Shown here: piece by piece, positions 14,013 to 15,632 of the stretch
How the letters are laid out: every line of letters starts with the position of its first letter
Position numbering within the stretch: position 1 is the stretch's first letter
DNA from: DATIKM01 sp035477595
Lineage (GTDB): Bacteria > Armatimonadota > Chthonomonadetes > Chthonomonadales > CAJBBX01
NCBI GenBank assembly: GCA_035477595.1
Contig: DATIKM010000168.1
Span: 1 to 15,632, forward strand
Length of the DNA stretch: 15,632 nt
Direction: 5' to 3'
Made by a program: the position numbers and the translations under genes
Notes under the pieces: model-generated
The model's database searches: none
Told to the model about the DNA's origin: nothing
What the model saw: the letters and a program-made list of their open reading frames with translations, nothing else

Positions 14013-14442
14013 ACCTTCCTCCCCCGCCGCGGCGTTGTGCGCCGCGGGCCTCATAAGAGCCGCGTGCGCCTCATACGGCGCTGGCCCATCCAACCGTACG
14101 GTGCGCGTGCGCCGAGTGTGGCAGGCGCGGAGATAAATGTAGCGTCGATAAGGAATGGCGCAGACGGTGCGCCGCGATTCGCTGCCGGGCGGCCACGGCG
14201 CGGGCATCGCCCTCGGGCTTGTGGAGGAAGGCACGTGGCAGGGAGGGGCCAGCGACGGGTGGAACGCAGGACGACGCCTGCCCGCCCGTACAGGCGCTCC
14301 ACCCGCACACCCGCAGCGCACTGAGCGCGGACGTGGCGGTACACTGGACCGTCGCGCGGAGCCTGGACCCGCCGCGCATCAGGCCGTCGTGGGGACGAAC
14401 GCCCGCGCGGCGGAGCTGGCGGCGGCAGTACGGGGTACCGAG
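14013..14442. other. Divergent intergenic region, 430 bases, no gene recognised
   Basis: This region lies between the oppositely directed YHS-like and SPASM genes. The frame of the SPASM gene remains open across most of it, but the encoded sequence is Gly/Arg/Ala-rich and family-unlike. An AT-rich patch at about 14130-14155 is the likeliest place for a promoter of either gene. I could not find a -35/-10 pair good enough to call. Confidence 0.4.
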
Positions 14443-15594
14443 ATGGCTCCTGGTCCCATGATCGACAAGGTCGACAGGCCGCACGGGAACGGCGCATGCG
14501 ACCTCCTCCTGCACCGGAAGGCGGTCCGCAACCGGCTGCTGTACGAGAAGGAGCTCCAAGAGCGGCCGCTCGTCATGCGCAGCCACCCGCCCGGCGTCGA
14601 GATCGAGATGACGAACCGGTGCAACCTGGCGTGCACTCAGTGCCTGCGGTCGCTTGGGCTGAAGCCCTACAAGCTGGGCGACATGGACCCCGACGACTAC
14701 CGCAGAATCCTCGCGCAGTTCCCCTACGCGCTGCACATATCGCTGAACGGGTTCGGCGAGCCCATGATGTACCGCCACTTCTTCGAGATCGTGGAGTACA
14801 CGCGCCAGGAGCGGCCGTGGGCGAAGATCGGCATCTGCTCCAACGGGATGCTGATTGACGAGGGGAAGGCTCAGCGGCTGATGGACTGCGGGCTGACCGA
14901 GCTGAGCATCAGCATCGACGCGGCGAAGCCCGAGACCTACCGGCGCGTTCGCCGAGGCGGCCGGCTCGACGTGGTGCACGAGAACATCCGCCGCCTGGTA
15001 CGCGTGAAGCGCGCGGCAAAGGCGCGGTTCCCGATGCTCGGGATCAACTTCGTGATGGTCAACGAGAACGAAGGCGAGCTCGTACCGTTCGTCGATCAGG
15101 CGAGGGAGCTGGGGGTGGACTTCATCAACCGCATCTCGTGGGCCGCGTACAACTGGGGGTTCAGGAACCACCGGACGGAGCAGTCCTACCTCGACGAGCT
15201 GCGGGCAGCGCAGCAGCACCTGGAGAGGACAGGCGTGCGCTGCAAGTCGTTCCCCGAGATCAGCACGCGCTGGACCGACCCGACGCGCCCCTTCTTCTGC
15301 GATTTCTACTGGGGCAGCAACTTCCGGGTCACCCACAAGGGCGAGGTCACGCTGGGTTGCTGCACCCCGTTCAAGGAGACTTACTCGTACGGGAACATCC
15401 TCGAGACGCCGTTCGAGACTATCTGGAACGGTGCGGGGCTCCGCAGGAACCGCGAGATGGCGCTGAAGCACATCCCGCCGTCGAAGGCCTGCGCGTCGTG
15501 CGACATGTTCGGCAGGAGCTTCTTCGCTGCCAAGGTGGAGGAGGCGTCCGGCTGTGTGCCCGCAGGGGCGGTGGCCGACAGCGCACTCTCGTAG
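14443..15594 (+). CDS. Radical SAM protein with C-terminal SPASM/Twitch domain
   Basis: The product is about 383 residues. The radical SAM cluster motif is C60-x3-C64-x2-C67 (MTNRCNLACTQC), followed by the GGEP-like GFGEP (103-107), the strand around ICSNG (131-135) and LSISIDA (154-160), all standard for the SAM-binding barrel. The C-terminal region carries a set of cysteines (C286, C306, C307, C350, C353, C371) and the phrase YGNILETPFETIWNG, typical of SPASM auxiliary Fe-S domains. Such enzymes modify peptides, proteins, lipids or sugars; the substrate is not evident here. The start is uncertain: ATG 14443 and ATG 14458 are both possible and neither has a strong ribosome-binding site. Upstream in-frame sequence is not family-like. 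No precursor peptide gene is apparent nearby. Confidence 0.88.
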   Translation: MAPGPMIDKVDRPHGNGACDLLLHRKAVRNRLLYEKELQERPLVMRSHPPGVEIEMTNRCNLACTQCLRSLGLKPYKLGDMDPDDYRRILAQFPYALHISLNGFGEPMMYRHFFEIVEYTRQERPWAKIGICSNGMLIDEGKAQRLMDCGLTELSISIDAAKPETYRRVRRGGRLDVVHENIRRLVRVKRAAKARFPMLGINFVMVNENEGELVPFVDQARELGVDFINRISWAAYNWGFRNHRTEQSYLDELRAAQQHLERTGVRCKSFPEISTRWTDPTRPFFCDFYWGSNFRVTHKGEVTLGCCTPFKETYSYGNILETPFETIWNGAGLRRNREMALKHIPPSKACASCDMFGRSFFAAKVEEASGCVPAGAVADSALS

Positions 15595-15632
15595 AGGCTG
15601 TCGCGGCAGGATACGCCGAAGCGGCGGGAGCG

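Noticed and set aside
14155..14442. N-terminal extension of the SPASM radical SAM protein to 14155
   Set aside because: The extra 96 residues are low-complexity and family-unlike. Similar enzymes begin shortly before the Cys motif, so the later ATG is preferred.
1..15632. CRISPR arrays, tRNA or rRNA genes, transposases and integrases
   Set aside because: No regularly spaced repeats, no tRNA-like cloverleaf with a TTCGANNC arm, no rRNA sequence and no transposase or integrase motifs were seen by eye.

Overview
The window is GC-rich and bacterial. Its core is a minus-strand block of housekeeping genes read from right to left: a DUF2344 'radical SAM-linked' protein, RNase G/E (rng), ribosomal proteins L21 (rplU) and L27 (rpmA), the GTPase Obg, and glutamate 5-kinase (proB). 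The DUF2344-rng-rplU-rpmA-obg order is typical of Gram-positive-like and deep-branching bacterial phyla. High GC, carbohydrate-active genes and SPASM radical SAM genes would fit an environmental lineage such as Armatimonadota or a neighbour. That placement is inference only; there is no rRNA here to settle it.

Left edge (1-2081): two overlapping minus-strand genes encode a TcmP-type protein and its partner, a three-Cys-motif DUF5131 (phage Gp37/Gp68-like) protein cut by the window edge. They are less GC-rich than the rest and lie beside a decayed fragment of a beta-helix carbohydrate-active protein. This looks like an acquired two-gene module. Plus strand 2082-3729: a 69-residue basic, single-membrane-segment protein with a strong Shine-Dalgarno, then an N-acylglucosamine 2-epimerase (AGE) family enzyme.

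Middle (3718-7049, minus): a GH42 beta-galactosidase, followed 32 bases later by a secreted protein with a C-terminal TlpA/thioredoxin-like domain whose CxxC has become SxxS. A GC-rich palindrome fills the gap between them. With the facing AGE gene (12-base tail-to-tail overlap), these form a small carbohydrate-related neighbourhood downstream of proB.

Right (7151-13667, minus): the housekeeping block. A consensus sigma70-type promoter (TTGACA, 17-base spacer, TATAAT) lies just after rng and drives rplU-rpmA-obg-proB through a leader of roughly 150 bases containing a hairpin. A second hairpin separates rpmA from obg. L27 has a long Ala/Pro/Glu-rich tail with two basic repeats, and RNase G/E has an acidic-then-basic insertion in its S1 domain. 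Right edge: a small secreted Cys-containing (YHS-like) protein, a 430-base divergent gap with no recognisable gene, and a plus-strand radical SAM/SPASM protein. The most noteworthy items are the TcmP/DUF5131 pair, the Cys-less TlpA-like domain and the unusual L27 tail.
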